Part shown: positions 35,078 to 47,869 of the stretch, one piece after another
Layout: each line of letters starts with the position of its first letter
Numbering within the stretch: the stretch's first letter is position 1
Assembly (NCBI GenBank): GCA_010645155.1
Contig: JAAGOF010000115.1
Location: forward strand, 434,001-498,000
DNA: 64,000 nt
Source: Tigriopus japonicus
Taxonomy: Eukaryota; Arthropoda; Copepoda; Harpacticoida; Harpacticidae
Reading direction: 5' to 3'
The notes under the pieces: model-generated
What the model was told of the DNA's origin: nothing
What the model saw: the letters and a program-made list of their open reading frames with translations, nothing else
Databases searched by the model: none
Translations under genes and position numbers: made by a program

Positions 35078-38000
35078 CCGCTTTCCCCGAATGTTCTTCA
35101 ACATACCACAAATGAAGCGACACCTTCGCAACTCTTTCCCGAACTCCATAACATACTCGGCTGTTTCCGCCCTCGACTAAATTGCCACACGACAATGACA
35201 TCAAACATGAGCCTCATTTTGAGGTGCAAAACGGATAACTCGTTGCCCATTAGAAACATAACAGACATCGAGAATAAGCCTACAAGTGAGATTCAAAGTA
35301 TCCCAAACATTGGTTGCATCTAACAGGCAAGCATTTACCATGCCAAATTTTGCCACAACTGAAGATTTTTTGGTCGCAGATTAGAATGGGTCTTTTAGTT
35401 ATTTAGTCCAGCTTAGCAAAACCATCATTTAAAAGAAATGACCCAACAAGTCGTGGTTTACTGATTGTCAATGGTCGAAATTGTGGTTTGGAGATTAGTC
35501 TTGTTGTTTGAAGTGCGACAACTTTGGTGATTTGGAGAGCGATTCGGGATGAATTAGCCGTAATTGACAATCAACATGTTATTTTGAAGACGGCAATTGT
35601 TATTGTATCTAATGAGAAGGATTGGCAACACGCCAACTGGAATAACTGGATAAAACAGAATTATTGCAAGCAGGCCAAAAAGATGAAAACTTAACCCATG
35701 AGCATGAATGAACATTCATTCATGGTTTTCTGGGAAGAGAGCTCACTTCTGTTTGATTCAAATCCTCTGGTCTGCGCATCTTAGAAGAACAAGGAAAAAG
35801 TTTCTTCCATTCCCGACAAACTCGTCCAAAAAGAAATTAGTTTCTTCCAGCAACTCGTAACAATTGAGAATTAAGCTCCGAAAAGCAAAACAATCAATAT
35901 TTCATGTTGTTGTTTTTCTCACCCTCTCAAGTGGTGGAAATGATCATCGGAGAAGGCAATTCTTGTGAAAAACACTGGTTCAATCTGACACCCGGTTGAT
36001 AACTAATTGTATAGCGGCTAGTTGGGTTGCCTTCATTGGAACCGATCTGTTTGGGACATCTTTTTTCCTTGGAAAAAACGTCGAGGACGTCTCGCTGAAG
36101 GCCATCCATCCACTTCGAATGATTCTGCCTTCTATCAGCACCTTGATTTCAACATGATGGGGGAAACACACATTCTTCTCGTCGAGCTTATTATTCTTTC
36201 ATGTTTGTTCACCTAGACGTTGGCAACACAATACGTGGATAAATAATGTGCCCTCACCACGGTGAAATCATGGAATCATTCTAATGGATGGAGCATATTT
36301 TCCAAGCAGAAATACCGGTATAGCGGACTGTCGCAAATTGGACTTAATAACAAATAAACATACATACATAGAAATGACTCCTTTTTTGCCCGATGTCGTC
36401 CTTGTATGCTTACCGTAGACCCCCCAAACCTGTTTGAATAGGCCTGTCGCGAATGAGTAATAGTGGAAATGGAGAAAGAGAAACACAGGCTCATTCTTCG
36501 ACTGTCAGAAATACCTTGCAAAACTCCTCCTGAGGAAAAGTGTTCAACTTGTGTTCATGGCTTCCTGAAAATCTGAGGCCAAACTTTTGTCGCTCCACTC
36601 TCGTCCAACTTTATTGCAAACAATCCGTCGAGTTCAATCTCATTCGCCAACTAAGAAAAGAATGCCCAGAAAGAAAGAAAGAAAGGCAGAAAGAAAGAAA
36701 GACAGAAAGAGCGAGGATCGAGGAGGGTTGGTTGGAGGAAAAACATTCACCACCAACTCGGAAACGTGCCATTGGGAAAGCCTCTTGGCATTATCTGAGA
36801 TAAGTTGAAAAGAACAGACAACATGAAGCATCCTGTCATGAAGGTTGTTGGCCTTGTTCGCAAACGAGTAAAACAACAACATGGAAAAGTGGCAAATTTG
36901 AATATGAATTCGTCTAACGCAACCTATCACGTGGCTCCTTCATTTCAACGATCAAATTGATTTAGTGATTATTGTAGATTACCTTTTTTTAAAATTTTAG
37001 CATAACATTGAATAGTTATACAGGATATTTCTTAGAGAGCTTCAAAAATACAACGACTTAATCCCGTTGAAATTCAATTCACTCTAAAAATAATCTTGTT
37101 TTTCCCATTTCCCATAAAAGGGACTGCAACATGAGAAATCTAAATATTGAAAGGTTAATCCAAATTTAAAGGTTGTGCCTTTCTTGATTAGATAGATGTT
37201 CTCCAGAAAGACCAACTGAAGACGATTGCAACATTTCAACGAAAATTAACGATTATTTCGTCACTAAAATTTGGCTCAAGCCGTGCCTAACTAACTTCCA
37301 GACATCGACTGACCTAGTATGAGGAAGGTTCGATGTCTCCAGTTTAAATGGATGAGGTCAAATTAGCGACAAACATTTTGTCTTGGGAGGCGAAATTCTG
37401 TGGCGACAAAAACTGGAGCATTTGTTCGTTCGTTTGTTCGCTCATTCGTTTCTACTCATTCGCTAGGTGAGAAGATAACTGTAACGAACGTCATCTTGAC
37501 AAACCCAAAGAGCTGCAAAATGCACGACTTCAAATTGAATGTATTCATGCCTCGGGGTTTGGAACCGTCCAAGTCTGTGTGTGCATCTTTTTATTAAAGA
37601 GAAAGATTCTGAACCGATCTAAATGTGGCTCCTTTTGAGGTTAAGGTGAAACCCTAGTTTGGTTAGGCACTGGAGAATTGCCTGACACGCCCATCACAAT
37701 TAGGCAAAGCTGAAGGTCCCACATAGAACGTACTAGTATCTTGGCGTGCCAATTCGTCTTGCTCTAGATTAGTTATGTGTCATTGAAGCGCTTCTTTTGG
37801 CTCCTTCACCAAAGGATGTTATGTCAAAGTTCGTTGGACGGATGCGTGACAACCTTCATTAGAATTCCACGAGGACATTTTGAACTGACGAAATTAAATA
37901 TTATTGAGTTTCATTATCGAAAAATGCAAACATGAGTATTTTGGGACTGAAGTCGGAGTGTCTTGAAACTGCACGTTCTACAAATGGCTTGTACATGCAA

Positions 38001-41000
38001 GGGTAAAATGTTGGAATAAAATCTCAGGAATAGCGGAACAATGTGAACAAGGCAGTTTGAGGTCTTGAATGAATTATAGCATTCTGTGCATTAACATTCA
38101 AAGCTAAATGATTACTTTCTAAGGATGGATTGGTTCGATTGTAGTAAACTATCCAACCCACACGTTTTGACACGCGTACTTTTGTGCAACGACTAAGAGG
38201 CACCATTCATTTTGCTCCTTTTGTTCCCAGGCAATGATTTGTAGGCGATTCGTGCTTGGCAAATACAAAAAGAAAACATACGAAACAATCTCAAGACAGG
38301 GATGATTGAAATTGTTGTAAATCAGATCTCTTTCTTATGTTTCATGAATAGCCTTCGATCATCTCAATATCGGATTCCAAGTTCTTCAATATTATTAGCC
38401 CTAATCTTTGGCCTTCGATGGAATCATGATAAAGAAGGCACATAATTGGTCCACGCGTCTTGTGGAACCATGGATGGAAAAGTCTTCGATCAAGAACTTT
38501 CCGTACTAGAGACCAATGCGTTGTAAAAGTCCTGTTAACTGAACTACATCCATGTAACTTTGCACGTGCGTGAGCTAAGGCCAAAGATGGAGGAAAAGGC
38601 CAGTCGGTCCGTCTACCTACTTTCACTGGGAACAAAAAGGTGCCACATTGTGAAAGAAGTTTCCAACACCTTCCCAAAAGCCAATGCCATGGTTCATTTC
38701 TCAAAAAAATCCAGGTCCAGTTTGGTCTCGTCGTTGTTCGTGCGTGAGGGAGTGTATACGAGAGAGAGAGAGGTCATCTATCTCAGTGGATCAGAAATAG
38801 AAAACGGGCACAGGGTGTACCATCATTGGCTCTTATTTGAGGAAATGGAGTCTCGTTTGAAAGATGCAAAATACCCACCGTCTGTCGGTCGGTTGTCATA
38901 AACTTGGAGTTATTCAAGATTGAAGACACATCAGACCAAAGTGCACTTGTGAACTCGTGAAAAACAGTGCAAAGGCCATCATGAATTTGCCATTATTGGA
39001 AACCGTGTTGTCCAGCTGATGGCCAACTTTTTGCTTGCCATCCTTCATTCTCATTCGTCAAATTCATAAACAAACGAGAGGTGATAGTGGAGTCATAACA
39101 ATTATAGCCAACAACGCCAGTTGATCGACATTTCAGGCCTCTCAAGTTTCATGGAGTCCTTCGTTTGAACCCGGAAAATGAGACATAAAAAGATTTAATC
39201 GTCGGTAGGCGTTTCCACTCCTCAGCTAATAAGATTGTTCAGAACATATCAAGGCAAGATCTCTTTGTTGCTCCTTTATTTAATTAGAGCTCACCCTGTA
39301 CTGTGTGTGGGGGAAGCACTCGTGGGACTTCATCCTCTTCTCGTATTCTTCACGGAGGCTGAAAACCGTGGAGGCCAACGAAACGCCCAAGGCTCTACCT
39401 GAATGGAGAGAGAGAGGGGAGATCCATTTTTGAATGGAAGAACTTCCTGCAATGGTGCCTTCTTCTCTTGTGATGGAGCTCGTTCCGGCCTTTGAAGACG
39501 GCCACGACGAGAAGGTTTCCTTTTAGAACCAAATTCATTGAGAGAGAGTGAGTGAGTGACCTTCTGGCTTCTTGAATCGAGATTGAAAGTGTTTTCCCTT
39601 TGACACTGCATCTTGAGAGGAAAGTAAATAGACGAGTTATTAATAAGTCAAAATCAAGATCTAGCACCTGGAATAGCGAAATGTGAAGGCTGTTTGTCCT
39701 TCCGAGGGTCGTTAGAGTGACCCATTTGTGGTCAATCTAATGACTGACGAGAGAACTGTCTTAAAGAAGAAAAGATCTGAACATAACTTTCAGACATTCG
39801 TTCTTGAGATTTATCCCATGGACCGGGTTTGAAACGAATGAAAAACGTCAATGCATAACGGAGATCAGATTTTCCTCATCGTCTGGAAAGAGGATAGTCC
39901 ATGAAGCATGAAATTGCAAATAACTGGAGTTGAATGAATCAAACTTGATCGCCTTAACTTGTGATGACAATCCTAGTCATAGATGTATTTCCTAAAGCCA
40001 CAGAAATGCCTGGTCTTCTCTGAATAGAATGAAAAAAATACAGTCATGTCGCATCAGAGGACATCGTGAGAGTCACCAAAAAATGGGATGGCCCCGTACG
40101 ATGCCCTCTCATCCAACAAACACTTGGCTTTCCAGGAAGTGCCTGTGTGCTGAGATAAGCGAAAAAAGGGCTAAAGTTCCCAAATTCTCTCGACAGTACT
40201 TTAGTGCTATAACACACACTCATGGATAGAGTGACACGGATTACCGGATTTTCCGTGTAATGTTACTCTATCTGCTGCATTTGTAGCGTCTTCATCATTT
40301 TGACTCACAATTCACACACAACGTAAAACCAGCATTACTGAATGGAAAACTAACGAGGAGTGCCAGTCTATGCCAAGTGTCTTTGTAAGTTGCTCAAGCA
40401 AGCATGTATGCACTACCAGTGTGTGCTGAGCCAAATCAAAGGAAGGAAAGGACGAAAAAAAAGTTCGTAATAATTCATGTATGATCAAAGTGCTGTCTCA
40501 CATCTTTAAATTGCTGACAAAGTGGATTAGCCTCAACTCAGTGGGCAGATCCTCTTACTCAGTCTTGTCCCGGGTCCTTAAAACAATATGTCACCGGCAA
40601 CACGACCAATATTTCCTTCCTTCAAACAGACTTGAAACGTCGAAGGTTTTTTCCTTTTTTTCCCTCCCTCGAACTCGTTTGAACCCGAACATGATTGGCG
40701 GTAGAAATCCTACGAACAGAACTCGATCATCCATGGCAATTTTCGATTCTCATATTCATTGGACAGGGTTGTTCACTTGTTGTTCTCCCTAGCATATCAT
40801 CTTGATTGTACACGCTTAGGCAAACTGTAACTTGGGGCTGGCTGAGTCTTCCGGGTAGAAAGTAGGATGTTGAACGTACGTACGTACATTCAAGTAACCT
40901 GACTTTGTCAAGGTTCTCCCTGCCAGACTCGATGAGTTCCTCCTTCATCCTTGGCAATGAATTCGGTTGGCATGTTTGCATTGGCCCTCGTGGCCAATTC

Positions 41001-41271
41001 ATCTCGTGTGGCTGAGTTCTTTTTGCCTACCTCTTTCTTTGTGATTTTGGTGGGAGCCAGCGAACGAGCTTGACACATGCTGATTTATGTCTGTGACAAA
41101 TACCCCAAGCATTGTACAAATAAATTTGATGAACAGAGATTGTCGTAAAAGGCTTGACCTGACCCCAGGTGGCAAAAATCAAGGGTGAAGCGAGTGAAGG
41201 AGAGAAAAAGTGGCACAAAAACAACAATATTCAGTCAGGTCACCAGGAAGACAGATTTCATTGCTCACTGA
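35078..41271. other. noncoding or unassigned
   Basis: No gene is recognised over about 6 kb. An AGAAAGAA-type tract (36665-36720) produces an artificial Lys/Glu-rich frame. TACGTACG occurs at 40877-40884. A two-part hairpin lies at 40225-40272. Confidence 0.6.
40225..40272. other. two-segment hairpin
   Basis: GATAGAGT (40225-40232) pairs with ACTCTATC (40265-40272), and ACACGGA (40234-40240) pairs with TCCGTGT (40252-40258). An asymmetric internal loop (one base against six) separates the stems and the terminal loop is 11 bases. It resembles the end of a small inverted-repeat element or a structured RNA. No known family fits. Confidence 0.5.
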
Positions 41272-41472
41272 ATTGCCAACGATTCGACGTTGACTTTCGA
41301 AGTGCTCGACAAGGGACTCGAACATGAGGAGCTTGAGCGTTGGGAATTGCCTTTGGGTGACGAAATATCACCCATCGAGCATGGCCAAATTGTCCAAGGC
41401 CTATTTTCTTATTTCACGGGGTGTATTTTCAAGTATCGGCACGACACTTTCAGGTCACCTCTCCAAATCTGA
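41272..41472 (+). CDS. candidate exon or gene fragment, unrecognised
   Basis: The plus frame is open from just after a TGA at 41269-41271 to a TGA at 41470-41472 (66 codons). The part reading VLDKGLEHEELERWELPLGD, then EISPIEHGQIVQGLFSYFTG, is rich in Glu and Leu with gene-like codons, suggesting a helical protein segment. There is no ATG. Possible exon borders are AG at about 41302 and a CAG|GTCACC donor near 41454. Either border could be wrong, and it may be a relic of a gene copied here. No family is recognised. Confidence 0.25.
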   Translation: MANDSTLTFEVLDKGLEHEELERWELPLGDEISPIEHGQIVQGLFSYFTGCIFKYRHDTFRSPLQI

Positions 41473-43232
41473 TTGATGCCAAATTGTCCTTTATAAGACA
41501 GACACATACTATCTGGAACCTGACTGATCCTGAAAGGTGAAGCCATAGGCTCTATGGAGAATACAAGGTGTGTAGTAGTCTATAGACACACGCACCATCT
41601 AGTACTCTATAGACTTGGCATGGAACTATGGGCAGGGTCAAAACCGATTCAAATCATCTGATTCTTTGAACACCTCGATCATCGGTCGGTCGATAGGTTG
41701 GTCGGTTGGGGGGCCCTCATGGAAGAAAGATAGCCATACTACCTCTACAATCGAGCTTGCCTCCAAAACGGACCAGTGACGAAAATAACCGAGAAAGTTG
41801 ACCCTTTTGATGAATGAAAATCTTGATAAATCCCGATCTTTCGTTGGTCTTTGTTAGAGTGATTTCTTTGACACCGGCCAAAACCGAATACCAAAATCAG
41901 AGGAGGCCCTCCACGAACCAAATCCATTATCTAGAAGAGATAGGAGGGATTTTCGAGGCGATTTCAGTTCCGAGAATGAACCTTTCCGAAGCTTGAGCAA
42001 GGTCGTTGATTTCTGCCATCAAATTGGGACCCCTTCTAGTACGAAATAGGCTAGGGAAGAAACCTAATGCAAAGAGACAAGGAGGAGGCGGGTTTTGAAG
42101 CTAGATGAGAATCTGAAGTCGTCGGGGGAAAAAGTGGCGATTCTTTGTTCCCTATTGACGAGACCAGACAAACGTTTTTGACTAATGGAAATTACTCTTT
42201 TGTAGCACCACTTGTGATTAGATCTTCCAACTCTCGACTCACTTGGCCACCGTCCATGCTCAACTGGTGATTCTCAAATCAAAAAGTTTGATCCTTTCCA
42301 GAGTACAAAGCACAATTCACAACCATCCACATTTTCAGGCCCAAACTTGACCAGGAACGAACGAATCCCTCTCTCCAAAGAAGAATGTAAGACGCAAGAA
42401 GTGTGCGTTGATCTGAGTTGTTACCTTAAAAGGCGATCCTGTCAGCTTCTGCACCCTTGCTCAAGTTTGGTTGGAACTTTGGATGATTTGCGGATTTAAT
42501 TCTCATTACCATGAGGGGACTTCTTAGCCCTATAGAGCCTCAACATAGCTTGAGGCACTCAATATGAACCTTGGTCAATACTCAAGGCATTATGGGTTTA
42601 CCAGTGTACGTGTAATGAACTCAGGTCCCATAAACGAGCTTAGCTTTGGTCGGTCGAAACACCACAAGCAAATGTCGATGCCTAGACTGTGAACCTAGAT
42701 CTTGAATATTGAATTCGGGTTGGGTGTGTCTACTTTGAGTGGAAAACATAAAAGAGGCGTGTTTTCAATCTTTTTACCCCCCTAGATCCAAACTCCATTT
42801 AAGCATCTCTTCGTGAGTGAGGGTTCAAGGAACGCAAGTCATTAAAGCGCTTCTGCTTCTTGGCTACAAAAATCTCAAAACACCATTTCTTCTCAGGTCT
42901 AGAGGACTATTGGTTGATAAACGACAACCATGGTTACATAAACCCTTCACCGTCTCTTTGGTCGGCCTCCTTGTGGCTACATTCTAATCCAGCATTCCAA
43001 TCGACGACATCAATTTCTATTTGTTGAGGATGGTAGTTAGGATCAAAATTTATTGGACTACTCGAAATAGGTAGAAAAGTGCTCACTCACCTGATCTGCC
43101 AAGCATTGAACAACTTCCAGAGACAAAGAAGCATTCCTGGTTTTTATGACTTATTAATTAACCTCGACGACAAGGTTGTCAGTAAGCACTCTCTTCCAAA
43201 TCTCTGGATCTACACTACTTGGCATGAGCCAT

Positions 43233-43289
43233 CAGAGAGAGATAGAAAGAAAGAAAGAAGAAAGAGAGAGAGGGAGAGGGGGGGGGGGC
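43233..43289. repeat. purine microsatellite (GA, AGAA, G run)
   Basis: GA and AGAA units followed by a run of about ten G. It generates an artificial Arg/Glu-rich plus frame. Confidence 0.85.
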
Positions 43290-44480
43290 GAAAACCCGTC
43301 AATAAACGTACGTGAGGAAGTCGTACGTACTAGCAGCTTTGGTCACGTTTGTCACTAAATTGCATCTAAGTAGCATGATCTATAGCCAAAGTGCATTTCA
43401 ATGGTTTTCCTACTTCGTTTGGTAGTTGGTTGTGCACCAAAGAGGTTTTTAGTACCTCGTAGGCCCTTGAACTCGGACTTATTGTTCTGCAAACTGGAAC
43501 CGACCGATGGGGTCACTTTAATTCATAACAGAATAGCTCTTTTGTATGTGAAGTGAATCAAGTCTCATTGGGCCATTCACATTACTATTGGATGGAGTAC
43601 TATGAAATACACTTTGGTGAATAACGAGGCTTCTTGTCTCTTCAGTTCAACCACAAATGTCGGGGTTGCGTGTGAGAAACGATAGTTCTTTCAGACACTA
43701 ATTACCCCCCTTGTGTCATCAAAGCCCCTTTAGATCAATGGGCTTGTTGACCCGTTGAACACCTCGAATACTCTATTACAGTACCAAGAATAGAAATCCA
43801 AGGATTGAGGTGTCCCAATGGGGGTTTCTTTTCCGCTCACTGTGATGATCAATATTCTTTTTAAACTAGGTTGACACGATTTTAAGGGCAATGTTGCTTT
43901 GCTACGCTTGTCAGAGAGCGATTTGGTTGTTATTGGATGGGGATCAATCGCTCACTGGGCGCAACAAACAAATCTCGGTGATCGATTTGTCGCGGATATT
44001 TATGCCTGTATGGATGTGCAGTACTTCACCGATTGAAGACCATCAAGCATGAACGAGTGAGTGGACAATGAATTGAGGAGTAGATCTGTCAGAGAGAAAT
44101 GTGCAAATATTTCAATATTTCTGGGCCAATCGCCCACTACCTACGTACACATACGAGAGCCGTTATTGTTGTTGTTGTTGGGTCGGACCTCTGCCATGAG
44201 ATTGTATATCTTCCATTGATCAGCAGCCCTTCTACGATTACAATCAGAAGAGTCCGGGGAAAAACGAATGGAAATTCTAACTTTCACCTGATTTCAAGCA
44301 CTTCTTGGTCGTCGACGGATCAAAATTTCCTGCTCATTATGATCGATGAAGACGGTGGATTGCCCGCTTTGAAGTTTCGATGGTTTTCTCGCTGGCTGCC
44401 GATTGCTGGATGGGTAAAGACTCGCTTGAATCCTGGTTTGCTGCCTACTTGCTTACTTGCCTGACTGCCTAGCTTAGTCG

Positions 44481-44508
44481 GTCGGTTGGTTGGTTGGTTG
44501 GTTGGTGG
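44481..44508. repeat. TCGG/TTGG tetranucleotide microsatellite
   Basis: About five TTGG units preceded by TCGG variants. The same unit occurs at 26354-26375. Confidence 0.85.
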
Positions 44509-47500
44509 TGCTCAAAGCCTTTTCAGCGAGGAACGAGTTGATCCCTTCTCATTCAAATAAAAAGCAAATATTGAAAAGAAATCTCGGCTATTGCGTAAAA
44601 ACTAAAATCTCCGAAACTTGATATCATCTGGCAAGTGTACGCTCCGTGTTTCTTTTTTTACTACTGGTCGGAAAAAAACTGTATGTCTGCCTTTTGTAGT
44701 AGGGTTAAAGAAGCCAGTTAGACGGACTGACGAACGGACAAACAAATACGAGTGGTCTATTTCCACACTTGATTGGATTGAGTCTCCGAGTACATTTTGG
44801 GCCCACTGGTTTGTACTCTCTTGCTTGGGGCCCATCTTTGAAGAGCGGCCATCTTGAATCGACAGCGGACATTTCGGCGCTTCCAAAAGCTCTTTTTTAC
44901 CCATTTCCAAGGGGGGTCTATTGTCTGTAATTGAAAACAAAATATGCTCGTAAATGCACTGTCTTGCTCCACGTTTGCAATTTCTGCCTTTGGTTGAACC
45001 TTTGCAACCGGTTCTTGGATGGCACGAAAAACAAAATAGATAGATTCCATTCTTTTTGAACGACGACTCCACGTAATGAGCCACCGTTATTAAATGGTTA
45101 TGGAGGTCTCTGCCATTGGTTTTTGAGCTAGTTTGCCTTGGCCATATGAATCTGGCGTGCATTGGTTAATGGCCAATACATATTATGTAATCAATCAAGG
45201 CCTTGGATTCGATAGCGCGAGAGAGAGAAAAAAATCATCAAGCTACGTATCTGCATTCGCAATCATCACCACCACCAGTGTCAGGCCCACTAGCAGCTAT
45301 CCTCTTGGATTGGAGGCCCTTGAATTGATCTTGAATGGCTTTTTATTGGAGTTTATCTCACAATCACCTTTGTCCGTGCCATCAAACGAAATTGATCACG
45401 TGCGAAAAACATCCGCCCACATTTATGCACCACCAGACACGAACGAGGTGCTCGTTCTCTTCAAAGTCACTCGTTCTCCTAGCGACAGTTCTCAATGAAA
45501 ATTGGGCGTGGTTGGCCTGGAACGCCCCCTGTCAATGGTTGGAACTCGATCTGTCTCGACATTGCAGATACACACGTGTACATGAGTGTTTTTTGCTCCA
45601 ACCGTTTGACAATCGTTCCCAAAGTCTGGTTGGAGGCGCAAAAAAAAAGAAGCTTATGGAAATTAATTTGAAAATTCGACGCGGAGGAGATTGAAGCCCG
45701 CGAGAAGCGGAAATTGAGTCCAGATATCGATAGGTGAAAGTTTGAATGCACTTCTCGTCGATTTCCTCCCTGGTTCCACGATACGTTCTAATCTGTGTGA
45801 GACTGAATAGATAAGTGTCGCTCGCTCTCTTCCTTTCGGCTTCCTGCTCGATCCCTTGGCTCCCTTCAATTTAGACTTTATTTGGCCTTTGCCAATTTCC
45901 CTCATATGATCTAACGACGACGACCAAAACCGTCTCCGTTCAAAAGCAAACGCTCTTCTTTCCATTTGTTTCCACAGGGTGGTCCACAATGGTCCTCCAG
46001 CCCAGGATCCAGCTTCGTTCCCATCGCCCCTCGTGCCCTTCTGTACTTTCTTCGTCCTGTTCCTCTTGACATTCCTCCGCTCATCAACTTGGGTCGGGTG
46101 GATGGCTCGAAGCCATCGTTCCGTGATGTTCCAAGATGACATCGAAGCGTTCATGTGACCCCGATGAAGACGACGAGATAGGAGGCCAAGTCATTATTCA
46201 TCAGTCCCATCGTTTGTCAGCACCCTGTAGCATTGTTGTTCCAAGAAAAGGTCGATGTCATCGTCTGCAGATGAAGGAAGATTTGTTATAAGAAATGACA
46301 GTTGTCTCCTTTGGGCTACCGTGCCTGGCTCTCAACGAACGACTCCTTTATCCTTAAACCAGCTAGTACTAACTCCACACAGCAGGACAAAACAAATGGA
46401 ACAACGGAACAGAGAGGCTGAAAAGTTTGATGGGAGGAATCGTTGGAGAGCCCACACAACAACCAGTCTTCGGAATCACATGCATACCTACGTGAAGAAG
46501 TGGTATTGTTATCTCGGCCTTACCGGACAAGTCTGAGGGGAGACGGACTCAAAGAAATTGCTTGTGGAAAAAGGAGCCATTTTCAGATGAGATTACCTCT
46601 TGTCTCATTTTTCCGGCAAACACTTGAGAAATCCAATTTAAAGGTCGGGGGCCTGGTTTGTTGGTAGTATTTTAACTGAACCCCCGTTGTCATCTAATAG
46701 AAGGAGAACGCTGATTAGGGGGTCATAGTCATAAAAAGAAAACTTATTCTGATAATCCAGTGTATGTGGTTGTACATATTTGCCCCTGAAACGCTCACAA
46801 TTTATCTCGTTTAGTACCTTAATGTGGACGGAGTTTTGTTGGTCCAGGTGTTTCGCTTTTTTATATCACGATGGACCAAATAGCATCTTAGGGGAAAAAA
46901 ATCACTTCAGCCCTGAACTGATGTTTTTATATTCCTTGTTCACTTATGATTCAGATAAAATTAGGTTAGATACGACAATAAAAATAGTTGTCAGGGAAAA
47001 AGGGTACAGAAAGGCATGAATACGACATCTGGGAAATATTTTTGTTTTTCAATCGAATCTACTGGTTCAGTACAAAAACTTTGGAGTAACATCATTTTGG
47101 TTCTAAACAAATAACGACATTAACGATCAGCCAATTATTATATATATTTCAGTCCTTCAAAATCAAATATTGCATAAAATGTAAAAGTCATGGTAGATTA
47201 CCTCGTAGAAAAAACTCCAATAAATCTATATTGTTAGTTGCAACGGTTGTCCGACAGCAAATGTTCAACAAAAAAGACCTTTGAAAACTTTAGATGAGCA
47301 ACCGTGTGATGAATCTACACAGGTGGCATAAAACATTTCCATTAACGATTACTGGATATGCATTATTTGCACGAATAATGAAGCATTTTACCAGAAAAGC
47401 CCGAGTGAAAATGGGACAAGGAGAGGATTGATAAGGTGGCACAGATTTGTTATCGTTTTGTTCAAAGGGATGTTATCATAAAACGATCGGCAAATTGCGA

Positions 47501-47683
47501 AATACTTTGGACGATAAAATAGACCCTTCGAGCACCTTCTAGTCATAAATGTCAGTCTTTTACAAACTCTTTTAGATACCCCCCTAATGTCCAACAACTA
47601 TATTCGGAGGGTAACACTAATTAAGAGAAAAATGTGTTCTCCATCTTTCACACATTTGCGGATTAATTACGTTCTAATACTAG

Positions 47684-47869
47684 TTATCCCATCCCTGTAC
47701 GTGTACGATGTATGTACGTCTTCGAAAACCCGTACTTTGCAGCCAACATTTGAGGATCCCTTCGTTCGCGAAGTAAATCGAATTTCTTGCATAACTTGTG
47801 CTTTTTGCGGTCTTGGATGGTTAATTTGTAGTTGGCCTTTTCGCTTCCTGGTAATGACTTGAATAGCAT
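47684..47869 (-). CDS. short ORF resembling a CENP-B/psq-type helix-turn-helix
   Basis: An ATG at 47869 opens 61 codons to a TAA at 47684. Residues 16-55 read LTIQDRKKHKLCKKFDLLRE, then RRDPQMLAAKYGFSKTYIHR. This fits the layout of the N-terminal helix-turn-helix of CENP-B, Pipsqueak and Tigger/pogo transposases: a basic start, a first helix, then LAxxYGxSKxxI for the second and third helices. Codon use is gene-like. Those proteins bind DNA through this domain and continue for hundreds of residues; here the frame stops right after it (TRTGMG). So this is either one exon of a larger gene or a broken transposase remnant. No DDE domain is found nearby. A second minus frame overlaps and is taken as a by-product. 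Confidence 0.38.
   Translation of the reverse strand: MLFKSLPGSEKANYKLTIQDRKKHKLCKKFDLLRERRDPQMLAAKYGFSKTYIHRTRTGMG

Larger units (their letters stand above)
41473..47683. other. noncoding or unassigned
   Basis: No gene is recognised. The stretch contains an AGAA/GA/G-run tract (43233-43289) and TGGT repeats (44481-44508). Two long minus frames (44602-45162, 186 codons from an ATG; 45663-46154, 163 codons from an ATG) are complete but have no recognisable domain and no splice context. Frames this long are expected occasionally by chance in a window this size. Confidence 0.5.

Noticed and set aside
36650..36808. Lys/Glu-rich frames
   Set aside because: They come from an AGAA-type microsatellite.
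41300..41340. tRNA B-box-like TTCGAGTCC on the minus strand
   Set aside because: The flanking bases do not pair as a T-arm and no A box or acceptor stem is present; it lies inside a protein-like open frame.
45974..46221. ACAGGGTG ... CACCCTGT pair
   Set aside because: The match stops after 8 bases and the left flank is not TA; no element borders can be supported.
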